From Paenibacillus piscarius (lineage in GTDB: Bacteria; Bacillota; Bacilli; Paenibacillales; Paenibacillaceae), in the NCBI RefSeq assembly GCF_022234545.1, contig NZ_JAIEUI010000012.1:62001-126000 (forward strand): DNA of 64,000 bases. The letters run 5' to 3'. The notes under the pieces were generated by a model. The model did not search any database and had not been told where the DNA came from. It saw only the letters and a program-made list of their open reading frames with translations. Both the position numbers and the translations under genes were made by a program. Positions 17,111 through 25,562 of the stretch are shown in pieces (position 1 is the first letter of the stretch; each line of letters begins with the position of its first letter).

Positions 17111-18142
17111 ATGGAGTCACTGGAACACTATATGAAGCAGCTCACCGCTGCTGCCGCGCAGAGCGCAGCTTTCCATAAGGAGCTGCCCTTCGGAGAGTGG
17201 CGGGCCGCTCTTGCTGAGAGGTTCGCGAAGCGGCTGGGCGGCTTCCCCGCGCAGTCGGCGGCGCTTGCACCGGTACGGCTGGAGCGGACCGTCTGCAGCG
17301 GATACATACGTGAACGTGTAGAGATCACTACTTATGACGGACTAAGAATGCCGCTCTACCTGCTGCTTCCGCAGGAGCCGGTCTCTTCCCCCTGCCCGGC
17401 AGTGCTTGCCATCCACGGACACGGCTATGGCAGCCGGGAGATTACCGGCTTGAACCCGGACGGGTCGGAGCGCACGGGCGACCCGGGGCTGCATAAGGAT
17501 TTTGCCGTCTCGCTGGTTAAGCAGGGCTTCGTGGTTGCTGCACCGGAGATGCTTGGCTTCGGAGACAGACGGCTGGCCGAGGATGCGGAGAGCGGCGAAC
17601 CCGGCCGCAATTCCTGCTTCCGTCTGTCCTCTGCGCTGTTGCTGGCGGGACAGACGATGGCTGGTTACCGGATCTTTGAGACGATGCGGGCGCTGGATTA
17701 TGTGCAAACCCGCGAAGAGGTAGACGGCGGCCGGATTGGCATCATGGGTATTTCCGGCGGCGGGCTGGTGGCCGGCTTCACGGCTGCTCTGGATGAACGG
17801 ATTCGCTGCGCGGTGGTCAGCGGGTACGCCAGTACGTTCGCTGACAGCATACTTGCGCGGAATCATTGTCTGGACAATTACATCCCGGGAATTCTGCTGG
17901 AGGCAGAGATGCCGGATCTGCTCGGCTTAATCGCTCCCCGCAGCCTGTTCCTGGAGTCGGGGGACCGCGACCACCTGTTCGGACCGGAAGCCGTCCGGGC
18001 AGCGTTAACCAGGCTGAAGGAAATTTACAGTACAGCGGGCGGCGAGGGGCAGGTTGAAGCTGACTTCTTCAGCGGCGGCCATGAGATTCATGGCGGACCG
18101 GCCTATGCGTGGCTGCGGCGGCAATTAGTTCAATTTATATAG
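17111..18142 (+). CDS. Alpha/beta hydrolase (acetyl-xylan-esterase/dienelactone-hydrolase-like)
   Basis: 343 residues, no signal peptide. The fold is recognisable from PAVLAIHGHGYGSREITG (oxyanion region), the nucleophile elbow IGIMGISGGGLVAGF with Ser about 215, an acid in LESGDRDHLF (Asp 285 or 287) and His about 324 in GGHEIHGG. The long N-terminal helical part and the HGHG motif are typical of the large abhydrolase_7/AXE1-like group found in Paenibacillus carbohydrate loci. It is probably a cytoplasmic deacetylase or carboxylesterase; the substrate is unknown. ATG 17111 has GGGGGA upstream, whereas ATG 17090 has no ribosome site. Confidence 0.82.
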   Translation: MESLEHYMKQLTAAAAQSAAFHKELPFGEWRAALAERFAKRLGGFPAQSAALAPVRLERTVCSGYIRERVEITTYDGLRMPLYLLLPQEPVSSPCPAVLAIHGHGYGSREITGLNPDGSERTGDPGLHKDFAVSLVKQGFVVAAPEMLGFGDRRLAEDAESGEPGRNSCFRLSSALLLAGQTMAGYRIFETMRALDYVQTREEVDGGRIGIMGISGGGLVAGFTAALDERIRCAVVSGYASTFADSILARNHCLDNYIPGILLEAEMPDLLGLIAPRSLFLESGDRDHLFGPEAVRAALTRLKEIYSTAGGEGQVEADFFSGGHEIHGGPAYAWLRRQLVQFI

Positions 18143-18172
18143 TTCGGCAGAATTAAGGAGGACAGACATCAA

Positions 18173-18784
18173 ATGGAACAGGACTTACAACGGATAACCG
18201 ATTGGATCGGCGGTCAGTCAGAGCGGGTGATTATAGGCATCTCGGGTCACGGTGCCTCTGGCAAAACGACGTTTGCCGGAGAGCTGATCCGCCGCCTGGG
18301 GGAGGAGAATGTAAATGTTCTGAATACTGACCCCTACATTATAGGGTCAGATCTCAGAAAGTACGCCAAGATCGAATATGAATATGGCGGCGGACATTAC
18401 CGCGACAAAATGACCGCCTGCCATCCGTCCGCGCATCACGTAACGGCGCTGGAGCGGGACATCCGGATGCTGCGGGACGGGCTGGAGCTGTATTCGATAG
18501 GAACCTATTATGCGGGGAGCACACCGCTCACACCTGACCGCAGGATTAATATTGTCGAAGGCATGAGCGTGGCGTTCACGGACCCGGCTCTATATGATCT
18601 CACAATCTATCTGTACACCGATGGCGAGACCGAGCTGGAACGCAGAGGGGTCCGTGATGTGGCCGAGCGGGGGACGGAGCTTCAGTACCTGCTGAAATCC
18701 CATGAGCAGCGCAGAATTCAATATGAATTATTCATGCATCCCTATCATAAGAGCTTCGATATCGTGATTAAGAATCAGTCTTGA
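18173..18784 (+). CDS. Uridine kinase-like P-loop kinase
   Basis: 203 residues with Walker A GISGHGASGKTTFAGEL at about residues 23-39 and a downstream DPYIIG segment matching the substrate-side Asp of the uridine kinase/phosphoribulokinase family. The later ERRGVRDVAERG is a lid-like arginine-rich region. These small enzymes phosphorylate nucleosides or sugars with ATP; the true substrate is uncertain. AAGGAGG precedes ATG 18173 and the gene follows the esterase by 30 bp, probably in one transcript. Its last 17 bases overlap the 3' end of the convergent DinB gene. Confidence 0.8.
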   Translation: MEQDLQRITDWIGGQSERVIIGISGHGASGKTTFAGELIRRLGEENVNVLNTDPYIIGSDLRKYAKIEYEYGGGHYRDKMTACHPSAHHVTALERDIRMLRDGLELYSIGTYYAGSTPLTPDRRINIVEGMSVAFTDPALYDLTIYLYTDGETELERRGVRDVAERGTELQYLLKSHEQRRIQYELFMHPYHKSFDIVIKNQS

Positions 18785-19265
18785 CGGCCTGAACCGTCTT
18801 CAGAAACTTCTCAATCTGTTTCTTGTGGTGCTTGTCATGCGGAAGGAAACCGCGCAGATGCTTGCGGATGCTGAAGGGTTTGCCGTCACCATCCTTGTAG
18901 GTCTGCTCCAGCGCTTCATCGCTCAGGGAAGCAGCATACCCGGTGATTATGCGCCGGTAAAGGACAAACTGGCGGATTGCTTCCTCTGCGGTCACAGTTT
19001 CCGCATAGCGTATGGCATTGGCGTTGAATTCGTTGAAATTCAGATGCTGTGAGGTCAGCGGACGTCCCTCCCGGATGCTTACAAAAGCCGCTTCATAGAA
19101 ATACTTGTCCCATAGCATCAGGTGACACAACAGGTCTTTAAGAGACCATTTGCCTGGCTCCAGCGGTGTATCCCAGATGCTGGCTTCCAGATGATCCAAA
19201 GATTCAATGTAAGGGATCAGAGATTCATATTCCTGAATAAGCTGCGTGTTGGTTTTGGCTGCCAC
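18768..19265 (-). CDS. DinB family protein
   Basis: 165 residues with the four-helix DinB/YfiT layout: LEPGKWSLKDLLCHLMLWDKYF with His about 48, and a C-terminal HDKHHKKQIEKFL providing further metal-ligand histidines. DinB-like proteins are metal-dependent, often thiol (bacillithiol)-linked transferases. The family name does not imply DNA polymerase IV. It begins at GTG 19265 with AAGGTGG eight bases upstream. Convergent overlap of 17 bp with the kinase gene means no terminator can separate them. Confidence 0.85.
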   Translation of the reverse strand: MAAKTNTQLIQEYESLIPYIESLDHLEASIWDTPLEPGKWSLKDLLCHLMLWDKYFYEAAFVSIREGRPLTSQHLNFNEFNANAIRYAETVTAEEAIRQFVLYRRIITGYAASLSDEALEQTYKDGDGKPFSIRKHLRGFLPHDKHHKKQIEKFLKTVQAVKTDS

Positions 19266-19328
19266 GATGATTCCACCTTCTCAATAAATTTGGAATAAGT
19301 GCTATATAGTCTACTGTACCTTAAGTAA

Positions 19329-19350
19329 CCTGACGGCAGTCTGTCAGGTT
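19329..19350. promoter_or_regulatory. Inverted repeat upstream of DinB / two-component operon
   Basis: AACCTGAC and GTCAGGTT (8-bp perfect arms) enclose eight bases. It lies between the divergent DinB and response-regulator genes, without a T run, so an operator is more likely than a terminator. Confidence 0.35.
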
Positions 19351-19354
19351 TGGC

Positions 19355-19403
19355 AGAACCGGTGAATCCGCTAGGGTAGAACCGGTATGAACAGTGGTAT
19401 AAT
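19355..19403 (+). promoter_or_regulatory. Promoter of the response-regulator operon with direct repeats
   Basis: TGGTATAAT is an extended -10 at 19395-19403. Two direct copies of AGAACCGGT start at 19355 and 19378, 23 bp apart, the second falling on the expected -35 region, where the sequence itself is poor. This arrangement suits an activator that binds direct repeats. Confidence 0.55.
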
Positions 19404-19439
19404 CTACGGATAGAATGTCAGTCATACAGGAGGTTCATT

Positions 19440-20186
19440 ATGCAGCAGAGAGTGCTGCTGATTGAGGATGATGAAGCAATCAGCGAGATGGTCAGCTCTT
19501 ATCTAATCAGGGAAGGCTATGAAGTGGATACTGCTTACGACGGAGAGGCAGCGGTCAGCAAGTTCCTTGGCAGCCCGGCATATGATCTGGTCCTGCTGGA
19601 TCTGATGCTGCCGAAGCGCAGCGGTACGGATGTGCTGCAGATCATCCGCGGCGGCAGTCTGGTGCCGGTGCTGATTATGTCGGCGAAGGACAGCGATGTG
19701 GACAAGGCGCTGGGGCTGGGCTTCGGCGCGGATGATTACATCACCAAGCCGTTCTCGATGATTGAGCTGGCGGCCCGGGTGAAGGCGGCGATCCGCCGGG
19801 CGGGTTATGCCGCTGCCGGAAGCCAGGCGGCAACTGGCAGCCTCGCGCCGTCCGGTGCAGAGACAGAGCCGGAACCGAATGTGATTACTCGGGGCGGATT
19901 AACCGTGGATCTCGATAACTTTGCTGTGCGCAAGAACGGGGAGGAAGTGAAGCTCACGGCCAAAGAATTTCATATCCTGAAGCTGTTCGTAAGCAGCCCT
20001 GGGCGGGTCTTCACCAAGGCGCAGATCTATAGTCTGGTCTGGGAGGAAGACTATTTCGGCGACGAGAACGTTATTAATGTACATATGCGCAGACTGCGCG
20101 AGAAGATTGAGGATGATCCCTCCCATCCGGTATATATCCGGACCCTGTGGGGCATCGGCTACAAGCTGGGGGATCTGCCGCAATGA
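19440..20186 (+). CDS. OmpR-family response regulator
   Basis: 248 residues. Receiver domain at 1-120: acidic pair IEDDE, phosphorylation site Asp 54 in LVLLDLMLPK, Lys 103 in ITKPFS. An Ala/Gly/Pro linker at about 120-150 leads to a winged-helix effector domain (KLTAKEFHILKLFVSSPGRVF, NVINVHMRRLREKIEDDP, IRTLWGIGYKL). It pairs with the sensor kinase whose ATG overlaps its stop (ATGA), and is followed by an ABC transporter. The gene order matches the ycbLMNO arrangement of B. subtilis. AGGAGG precedes ATG 19440. Confidence 0.93.
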   Translation: MQQRVLLIEDDEAISEMVSSYLIREGYEVDTAYDGEAAVSKFLGSPAYDLVLLDLMLPKRSGTDVLQIIRGGSLVPVLIMSAKDSDVDKALGLGFGADDYITKPFSMIELAARVKAAIRRAGYAAAGSQAATGSLAPSGAETEPEPNVITRGGLTVDLDNFAVRKNGEEVKLTAKEFHILKLFVSSPGRVFTKAQIYSLVWEEDYFGDENVINVHMRRLREKIEDDPSHPVYIRTLWGIGYKLGDLPQ

Positions 20187-21118
20187 TTACCCTGCTGTCC
20201 ATTCTTGTTGTGATCCTGCTGCTGGTGATCCTGCTGCAATACCTGAACATGCGCAAGCACTCACGCCAGCTTGATTATATTCATCATAAGCTGGAACGCA
20301 TCCTCGGGCAGGGTACACATGAACGGCTCCTGATGATGAGTGATAGCCCTCAGGTGCAGCAGCTGCTGACCGACCTGAACCGGCTGATGGATATCAACTA
20401 TCAGGGGGCAGCGCAGCGCGCCCGGCTGGAGAAGTCGATGCGGAGTATGCTGGCCAATGTGTCCCATGATCTGAAGACCCCGTTAACCGTGGTGCTGGGA
20501 TATATTGAGACGCTGCTGCATGATGAGACGGTCTCTGCGGAGGAGCAGCAGCGTATTATGCGGACCATTCACGCCAAGGCTGGCGAGGTCATTACACTGA
20601 TGAACCGTTTCTTCGATCTGGCCAAGCTGGAGTCGGGGGACCGGGACATTACGTTATCCCGGATCGAGCTGGGCGAGGTATGCCGCCGCAATATTCTGGC
20701 CTTCTACGACCTGCTCAGTGCCAAGGGCGCTGAGGTGGAGATCGAGATTCCCGATGAACCGCTGTATATCATGGGCAATGATGAGGCGCTGGACCGGGTG
20801 CTGTCCAACCTGCTGTCCAACAGCATTAATTACGGCGATGCCGGCGGAGTGCTGGGTCTGAAGCTCTACGCGGATGCCGGACGGGTATACATCGAGGTCT
20901 GGGACCGGGGCAAGGGCATCGCTGAGGGCCATGAGGACAAGGTGTTTGAGCGCTTGTACACACTGGAGGATTCGCGCAACCGCGATTACCAGGGCAGCGG
21001 GCTGGGACTGACCATCTCGAAGCGGCTGACCGAGCATATGAACGGAACGATTACGCTGAGCAGCCAGCCGTATGTGCGGACGGCGTTTACGCTTTCTTTT
21101 CCCCGGCAGACCTTCTGA
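20183..21118 (+). CDS. Sensor histidine kinase
   Basis: 311 residues. It starts at ATG 20183, overlapping the regulator's stop codon by four bases with GGGGGAT upstream. A single N-terminal membrane helix (LLSILVVILLLVILLQYL) is followed directly by a short cytoplasmic linker, so there is essentially no extracellular sensor. HisKA: ANVSHDLKTPLTVVLGYIE with phospho-acceptor His 95. HATPase: LSNLLSNSINYGDAG, VWDRGKGI, GSGLGLTISKRL. Kinases of this build usually sense through a partner membrane protein, here most likely the ABC permease at 22132-22818. Confidence 0.92.
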   Translation: MITLLSILVVILLLVILLQYLNMRKHSRQLDYIHHKLERILGQGTHERLLMMSDSPQVQQLLTDLNRLMDINYQGAAQRARLEKSMRSMLANVSHDLKTPLTVVLGYIETLLHDETVSAEEQQRIMRTIHAKAGEVITLMNRFFDLAKLESGDRDITLSRIELGEVCRRNILAFYDLLSAKGAEVEIEIPDEPLYIMGNDEALDRVLSNLLSNSINYGDAGGVLGLKLYADAGRVYIEVWDRGKGIAEGHEDKVFERLYTLEDSRNRDYQGSGLGLTISKRLTEHMNGTITLSSQPYVRTAFTLSFPRQTF

Positions 21119-21133
21119 GGCTTCTTAAGAATT

Positions 21134-21178
21134 AAGTAAGATTTCAGTAAGATAAAAGCAAATTCCGCCCTGTAGAAT
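21134..21178 (+). promoter_or_regulatory. Tandem response-regulator half-sites and -10 before the ABC genes
   Basis: AAGTAAGAT (21134-21142) and CAGTAAGAT (21145-21153) are direct repeats with 11-bp spacing, about one helical turn, the usual layout of OmpR-family half-sites. A TAGAAT -10 follows at 21173-21178 with the repeats covering the -35 position. This suggests the upstream regulator activates the transporter genes. Confidence 0.5.
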
Positions 21179-21221
21179 CAGTATCAGGAAGACAAACAAG
21201 AGGCTAAAGGGGATAACGGAA

Positions 21222-22139
21222 ATGACGACGATACTGCGGACATGGGATTTAACCAAGGTCTATCAGGATAAGGAAATCGTAAGCAGTGTGAACATGCAGA
21301 TCAGACAGGGAGAGATTTACGGATTCCTGGGACCCAACGGCGCCGGCAAAACGACCGTGATGAAGATGATCACGAACCTCGTGAAGCCGACTGCGGGAGA
21401 GATTGAATTCTTCGGTGAAAAGATGACCGCCCGCTCCTACGAAATGCTGAAGCGCATGGGCAGCATCATTGAATACCCGGTGTTCTACGACAAGCTGAGT
21501 GCCCGCGAGAATCTGGCGCTGCACGGAGAGTATATGGGCTTTTATGATGCCAACGCGGTAGAGGAAGCACTTGAGCTGGTCAAGCTGAGAGCCGTGGACA
21601 GTAAGCCTGTGAAGAACTTCTCCCTGGGGATGAAGCAGCGGCTGGGCATTGCCAGAGCGGTGATGACGAAGCCGGAGCTGCTCATACTGGACGAACCGAT
21701 CAACGGGCTGGACCCGCTGGGCATTATGGAGCTGCGCGAGGTGTTCCGCATGTTAAGCCGGGATTACGGGATGACCCTGCTGATCTCCAGCCATCTCCTG
21801 GGTGAGATTGAGCAGATTGCTGATACGGTCGGCGTGATCCGAGATGGCAAGCTGGTCGAGCAGGTGGCGATGGATACGATCCGCAGCCAGAATACACAGT
21901 ACATTGAACTGATTACAGGGGAGAGCACGAAGGCGGTATATGTTCTATCGCACAAGCTGGGTCTGACCAACTTCAAGGTGCTGGACCCGCGCACCATCCG
22001 CATTTATGAGGATATCCCGCAGCTAACACTGAGCAAGGCACTGCTAGAAGCCGAGGTCAGCCTGGAGAGCCTCAGCAAGAAGCATCATTCTCTTGAAGAT
22101 CATTTCGTGGAACTGATGGGAGGTGCCCGCCATGCTTAA
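21222..22139 (+). CDS. ABC transporter ATP-binding protein (bacitracin/antibiotic-type)
   Basis: 305 residues. Walker A GPNGAGKTT at about 36-44, Q-loop, signature NFSLGMKQRLGIARA, Walker B LLILDEPINGLDPLG and switch His in LLISSHLLGEIEQ. The ~90-residue C-terminal extension after the nucleotide-binding domain is typical of BcrA/NatA-like exporters. It partners with the overlapping permease downstream. With a two-component pair upstream this is a classic peptide-antibiotic sensing and resistance module. The inducing compound is unknown. Confidence 0.92.
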   Translation: MTTILRTWDLTKVYQDKEIVSSVNMQIRQGEIYGFLGPNGAGKTTVMKMITNLVKPTAGEIEFFGEKMTARSYEMLKRMGSIIEYPVFYDKLSARENLALHGEYMGFYDANAVEEALELVKLRAVDSKPVKNFSLGMKQRLGIARAVMTKPELLILDEPINGLDPLGIMELREVFRMLSRDYGMTLLISSHLLGEIEQIADTVGVIRDGKLVEQVAMDTIRSQNTQYIELITGESTKAVYVLSHKLGLTNFKVLDPRTIRIYEDIPQLTLSKALLEAEVSLESLSKKHHSLEDHFVELMGGARHA

Positions 22140-22818
22140 GCTGATGCGGCTCGAGCTGCGCAAGAGCAAGTTCGCTTTTCTTAAGGGTGTGTTGATTGCG
22201 GACCTGGCGATTCTGGGATTTATGCTTCTAATCGCATTTACGGGCATGAATGAAGGGGACTTTGAGAGTTACAACGATTTGTTCCAAGGGGTGTCTGTGT
22301 TTGTCAAAGCGACCTATATCATCTTCGCCTCCGTTCTGATCAGCAAGCTGGTCATCGACGAGTATAAGAGTAATACCATCACAGTGCTGTTCATGTACCC
22401 CGTACCGCGTAAAATGCTCATGGCAGCCAAGCTGATTATTGTCTTTCTATTCACCTTCTTAAGTATTTGGCTGTCTAATATAGCGATCAGCGGTATTCTT
22501 GCAGGTGTCGGTTATTTCCTGCCCAATGTCATTCAAGGAGTGCTGACACAGAAGCTGTTGCTTACCCACCTGATGACAGCTGGAGCGGATGCACTCTATG
22601 CGGCCGGCATCGGACTGATTCCGTTATTCTTCGGAATGCGCCGCAAATCGGTACCGGCGACGATTGTCTCCGCTGTCCTGATCGTCATGCTGATCTCCTC
22701 CGGCTTCGGCGAATTCCGCATGGGCAATCTGCTCGGAATTTCGGTCACGCTTGCCCTGGCCGGTGCGTTCATAGCCTATCTGTCAATCCGCAATATCGAG
22801 CATCAGGATGTAGGTTAA
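22132..22818 (+). CDS. ABC transporter permease (ABC-2 type)
   Basis: 228 residues with six predicted membrane helices, beginning AFLKGVLIADLAILGFMLLIAF. The large soluble loop before helix 2 and the DEYKSNTITVLFMYPVPR motif are typical of ABC-2 permeases of the bacitracin/lantibiotic immunity group. ATG 22132 has GGAGGTG six bases upstream and overlaps the ATPase gene by eight bases, so the two are translationally coupled. A terminator follows at 22845. Confidence 0.88.
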   Translation: MLKLMRLELRKSKFAFLKGVLIADLAILGFMLLIAFTGMNEGDFESYNDLFQGVSVFVKATYIIFASVLISKLVIDEYKSNTITVLFMYPVPRKMLMAAKLIIVFLFTFLSIWLSNIAISGILAGVGYFLPNVIQGVLTQKLLLTHLMTAGADALYAAGIGLIPLFFGMRRKSVPATIVSAVLIVMLISSGFGEFRMGNLLGISVTLALAGAFIAYLSIRNIEHQDVG

Positions 22819-22844
22819 GCCTGCATCAGCTGCCTCACTGGTCA

Positions 22845-22896
22845 AGTACACAACCGTGCAATCCTCTTGGGGGACTGGACGGTTGTGTGCTTGTTG
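22845..22896 (+). terminator. Terminator of the two-component/ABC operon
   Basis: ACACAACCGT pairs with ACGGTTGTGT, loop of about 21 nt, followed by GCTTGTTG. The T run is weak, so confidence is moderate. Confidence 0.6.
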
Positions 22897-22943
22897 CGGC
22901 TGCTTAAAAGCGATGTTTTGGTGGCGACCGGCTGCAATTTTTT

Positions 22944-22952
22944 TGCTATAAT
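22944..22952 (+). promoter_or_regulatory. Extended -10 promoter element of the PAS kinase gene
   Basis: TGCTATAAT at 22944-22952, about 98 bp before ATG 23050, follows the upstream operon's terminator. No good -35 is seen at the usual distance. Confidence 0.5.
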
Positions 22953-23049
22953 AATAACTAATTCAGAGCAGTTCTACATAATCAGACTGGTTCTGCAGTC
23001 TTCGGATATTTCATTACAGCTAAGCTTGGAGCAGCAGAGGAGGTGGGCT

Positions 23050-24723
23050 ATGATTAAAGATTGGGCTTCTATATTGGACCGGGCGGTTGCGGGAGACAGT
23101 GCTTACCGGGCATTGTATGACCATCATCCGGACCTCATTATTGTACTGGACCGGCAGGGGCGATACATCGACAGCAACCGGCTGCTAAGTGCCGGCGATG
23201 CCGTCAGGCTGAACGGCTGGCGCCTGCATTATCCCGGAGAGCGTTCTTTCGCCTCCGCACTCTCTGGCATTGCTGCCAGCTTCGAGCTGGAGGTTGAAGC
23301 GCCGGAAGACCGCCGGGGCAATACCGGTGGAGCAGGGGTAACGGTGCAATATGTTCCGCTTCACACGGAGGAAGGCATTGCCGGAATTTTTGCGGTCCTC
23401 CACGATCCGGGTAACCGGCCCGTCTCCCTGCTGCTGGAGAGCTGGATCGCCATGGGTACTTCCCCGGGAAATACCGGACGAGGCGGACAGATGCAGGAGG
23501 AATGGACGGACGGGAATGCCGGCAGAGAGGAGGATCAGGGAACGCTGCCGCTGTCCGAATTCAACTTCGAGATGGCAGAGGACAAGCGGCTTAGCCTGAT
23601 TCTGAACTCTGTCGCAGCCGGCATCTTCGGACTGGATACGCTGGGCCGGACGATCTTCATTAACCGTGAGGGAGCACAGATGCTGGGCTATGAGCCTGAA
23701 GAGCTGGCCGGGCAGCCGATGATGCAGATGATCCATTATATCCGCGGGAGCAGCGCAGGCCATTCGCCGCTGGAATGCCCGATTATGCTGACCGTGCAGG
23801 ACGGGATGACCCGCAGCAAGGCGGATGAAATCTTCTGGCGCAAGGACGGCACCAGCTTCTTCGTGAATTACCGGATTGCTCCGCTATTGGACAGAGGTAT
23901 TATCTGCGGTGTGGTGGTCTCCTTCAGCGATATTACGAACGAGCGGGAGATTCTCCGCGCCAAGGAATCGGCAGAGCAGGCCGCCCAGGCCAAGTCCGAC
24001 TTCCTGGCAATGATGAGCCATGAGATCCGCACGCCTATGAACGGAATGATCGGCATGGCTGACCTGCTGCTGGAGACGGAGCTTGAAGAGGAGCAGCGCA
24101 GCTATGCCGAGATTCTGCGCAGCAGCAGCTACAGCCTGCTGCAGATTCTCAATGATATTCTGGACTTCAGCAAGATGGAAGCCGGCAAAATGCCGCTGCA
24201 ATCCGAACGCTTCGACCTGCGCGAGATGCTGGAGGGCGTCATCGACCTGTTCACACCGAAGGCGGAGGAGAAGAAGCTCTCCCTGCGCTGGTGGGCCGAT
24301 ACCACCGTACCGGATATAGTAACCACAGACCCGAGCCGTCTGCGGCAGATCATCGTCAATCTGGTTGGCAACGCACTGAAGTTCACCGATCAGGGCAGTG
24401 TCACCCTGTCGGTGAAGAATATTCCGCTCCCGGCCTCGCCGGAATATCTGCTGGAATTCTCCGTTCGCGATACCGGAGTAGGTATTGCTGACAGCAAGCT
24501 GAATCTGCTCTTCCAGTCCTTCTCCCAGCTTCACCCGTCCATTAACCGCAAGTACGGCGGTACCGGGCTGGGGCTGGCGATCTGCAAGCAGCTGGTGGAG
24601 CTGATGGGCGGAACGATCTTTGTGGAGAGTGAGGAGGGCCGGGGGTCGATCTTCCGGTTTATGCTGCCTTTTGTGAAGGAGGAGGCGGAGTTATATGCAG
24701 GAACAGATGTCGAGTACGAATAA
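23050..24723 (+). CDS. PAS-domain sensor histidine kinase (cytoplasmic)
   Basis: 557 residues, without membrane helices. PAS 1 starts near residue 15 (YDHHPDLIIVLDRQGRYID) and PAS 2 near 185 (ILNSVAAGIFGLDTLGRTIF, GYEPEELAGQPMMQMIH). HisKA with His about 324 in AMMSHEIRTPMNGMIGMADLL, then HATPase with IIVNLVGNALKFTDQG, SVRDTGVGI and GGTGLGLAICKQL. The kinase core is of the hybrid-kinase type, yet no receiver domain follows, and no regulator is adjacent. ATG 23050 has AGGAGG upstream. The next gene overlaps its end by 29 bp. Confidence 0.9.
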   Translation: MIKDWASILDRAVAGDSAYRALYDHHPDLIIVLDRQGRYIDSNRLLSAGDAVRLNGWRLHYPGERSFASALSGIAASFELEVEAPEDRRGNTGGAGVTVQYVPLHTEEGIAGIFAVLHDPGNRPVSLLLESWIAMGTSPGNTGRGGQMQEEWTDGNAGREEDQGTLPLSEFNFEMAEDKRLSLILNSVAAGIFGLDTLGRTIFINREGAQMLGYEPEELAGQPMMQMIHYIRGSSAGHSPLECPIMLTVQDGMTRSKADEIFWRKDGTSFFVNYRIAPLLDRGIICGVVVSFSDITNEREILRAKESAEQAAQAKSDFLAMMSHEIRTPMNGMIGMADLLLETELEEEQRSYAEILRSSSYSLLQILNDILDFSKMEAGKMPLQSERFDLREMLEGVIDLFTPKAEEKKLSLRWWADTTVPDIVTTDPSRLRQIIVNLVGNALKFTDQGSVTLSVKNIPLPASPEYLLEFSVRDTGVGIADSKLNLLFQSFSQLHPSINRKYGGTGLGLAICKQLVELMGGTIFVESEEGRGSIFRFMLPFVKEEAELYAGTDVEYE

Positions 24724-25495
24724 AGCAGCCTGGGAATCCAAAGCCTATCAGGCCTGGACGCAGCACCATGGAGCACCTGATGAGCTTGCCGAACGATTGA
24801 AGCAGGACCCTACATATAAGCTGCGGTACTGGTTGAAGTACACTGGCGAGCCTTCCGGGCTCAAGGTGCTGAACCTGCTTGGCTCCCACGGCATGAAGGC
24901 CATTTGCTTCGCGCTGCTGGGGGCTGAAGCCACAGTTGTAGATATCTCAGAGGAGAACCGCTTATATGCCTGCGAGGTTGCAGAAGCAGCTGGGGTCAGG
25001 TTGAACTACATTTGTGCAGACGTCATGAATATTCCCGCAGAAGAAGCGCTGGGGACGTTCGATGTGGTGCTGATGGAGTTTGGAGTGTTGCATTATTTCA
25101 CGGATTTGAATGCTGTGTTTGCATTGGTCCGCAGAAGACTGAAGCCAGGAGGGCGGCTCTTGCTGACCGATTTCCATCCGTTCGCCAGAACCTGGCTGAC
25201 CACCAAGACACTTCACCAGCCTACAGGGGCATATTTCGATGATTCCCTTCATCAAGGTGAGGTTGCTTACGCCAAGCTGCTTCCCGAAGAGGAGCGTTCC
25301 GGGCTGCCGCAGGTAGTGACGCGGAGCTGGACGCTGGGGGACATCCTGACCTCCGTAGCTTCCCAAGGGTTATCAATCCGCGCCTTTGAAGAGATCCCCA
25401 GCGCCGAAGACCCGAGATTCCCCGAATTCTACACGCTGGTTGCCGATGCTGTAGAGGGTCCGCTCAGCCTGTTATATCCTGGTAGGACAACATAA
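24695..25495 (+). CDS. Class I SAM-dependent methyltransferase
   Basis: 266 residues with a Rossmann methyltransferase core. Motif I is degenerate (LKVLNLLGSHGMKAICFALLG), followed by ATVVDISEEN (acidic end of strand 2), NYICADVMNIP, and TFDVVLMEFGVLHYFTDL with LVRRRLKPGGRLLLTDFHP. Such proteins methylate small molecules; no substrate can be inferred. The gene starts inside the 3' end of the PAS kinase gene (29-bp overlap) with AAGGAGGAGG before ATG 24695, so the pair is translationally linked. Confidence 0.88.
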   Translation: MQEQMSSTNKAAWESKAYQAWTQHHGAPDELAERLKQDPTYKLRYWLKYTGEPSGLKVLNLLGSHGMKAICFALLGAEATVVDISEENRLYACEVAEAAGVRLNYICADVMNIPAEEALGTFDVVLMEFGVLHYFTDLNAVFALVRRRLKPGGRLLLTDFHPFARTWLTTKTLHQPTGAYFDDSLHQGEVAYAKLLPEEERSGLPQVVTRSWTLGDILTSVASQGLSIRAFEEIPSAEDPRFPEFYTLVADAVEGPLSLLYPGRTT

Positions 25496-25503
25496 TAGTA
25501 TCC

Positions 25504-25542
25504 AGCAAAAAACAGCAGGTCTCTATTTGGGGACCTGCTGTT
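25504..25542 (-). terminator. Terminator facing the DegV gene, bidirectional stem
   Basis: AACAGCAGGTC and GACCTGCTGTT form an 11-bp stem. On the minus strand it is followed by TTTTTTGC, so it would end transcripts from the DegV gene after they cross hairpin array 3. On the plus strand it lacks a T run but may still end the methyltransferase transcript. Confidence 0.75.
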
Positions 25543-25562
25543 AGCTTGAAGCAAGTGGGTGG

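Noticed and set aside
18768..19265. DNA polymerase IV or SOS gene from the DinB family name
   Set aside because: The protein is the small metal-binding four-helix DinB/YfiT type, unrelated to polymerase IV, and no LexA box precedes it.
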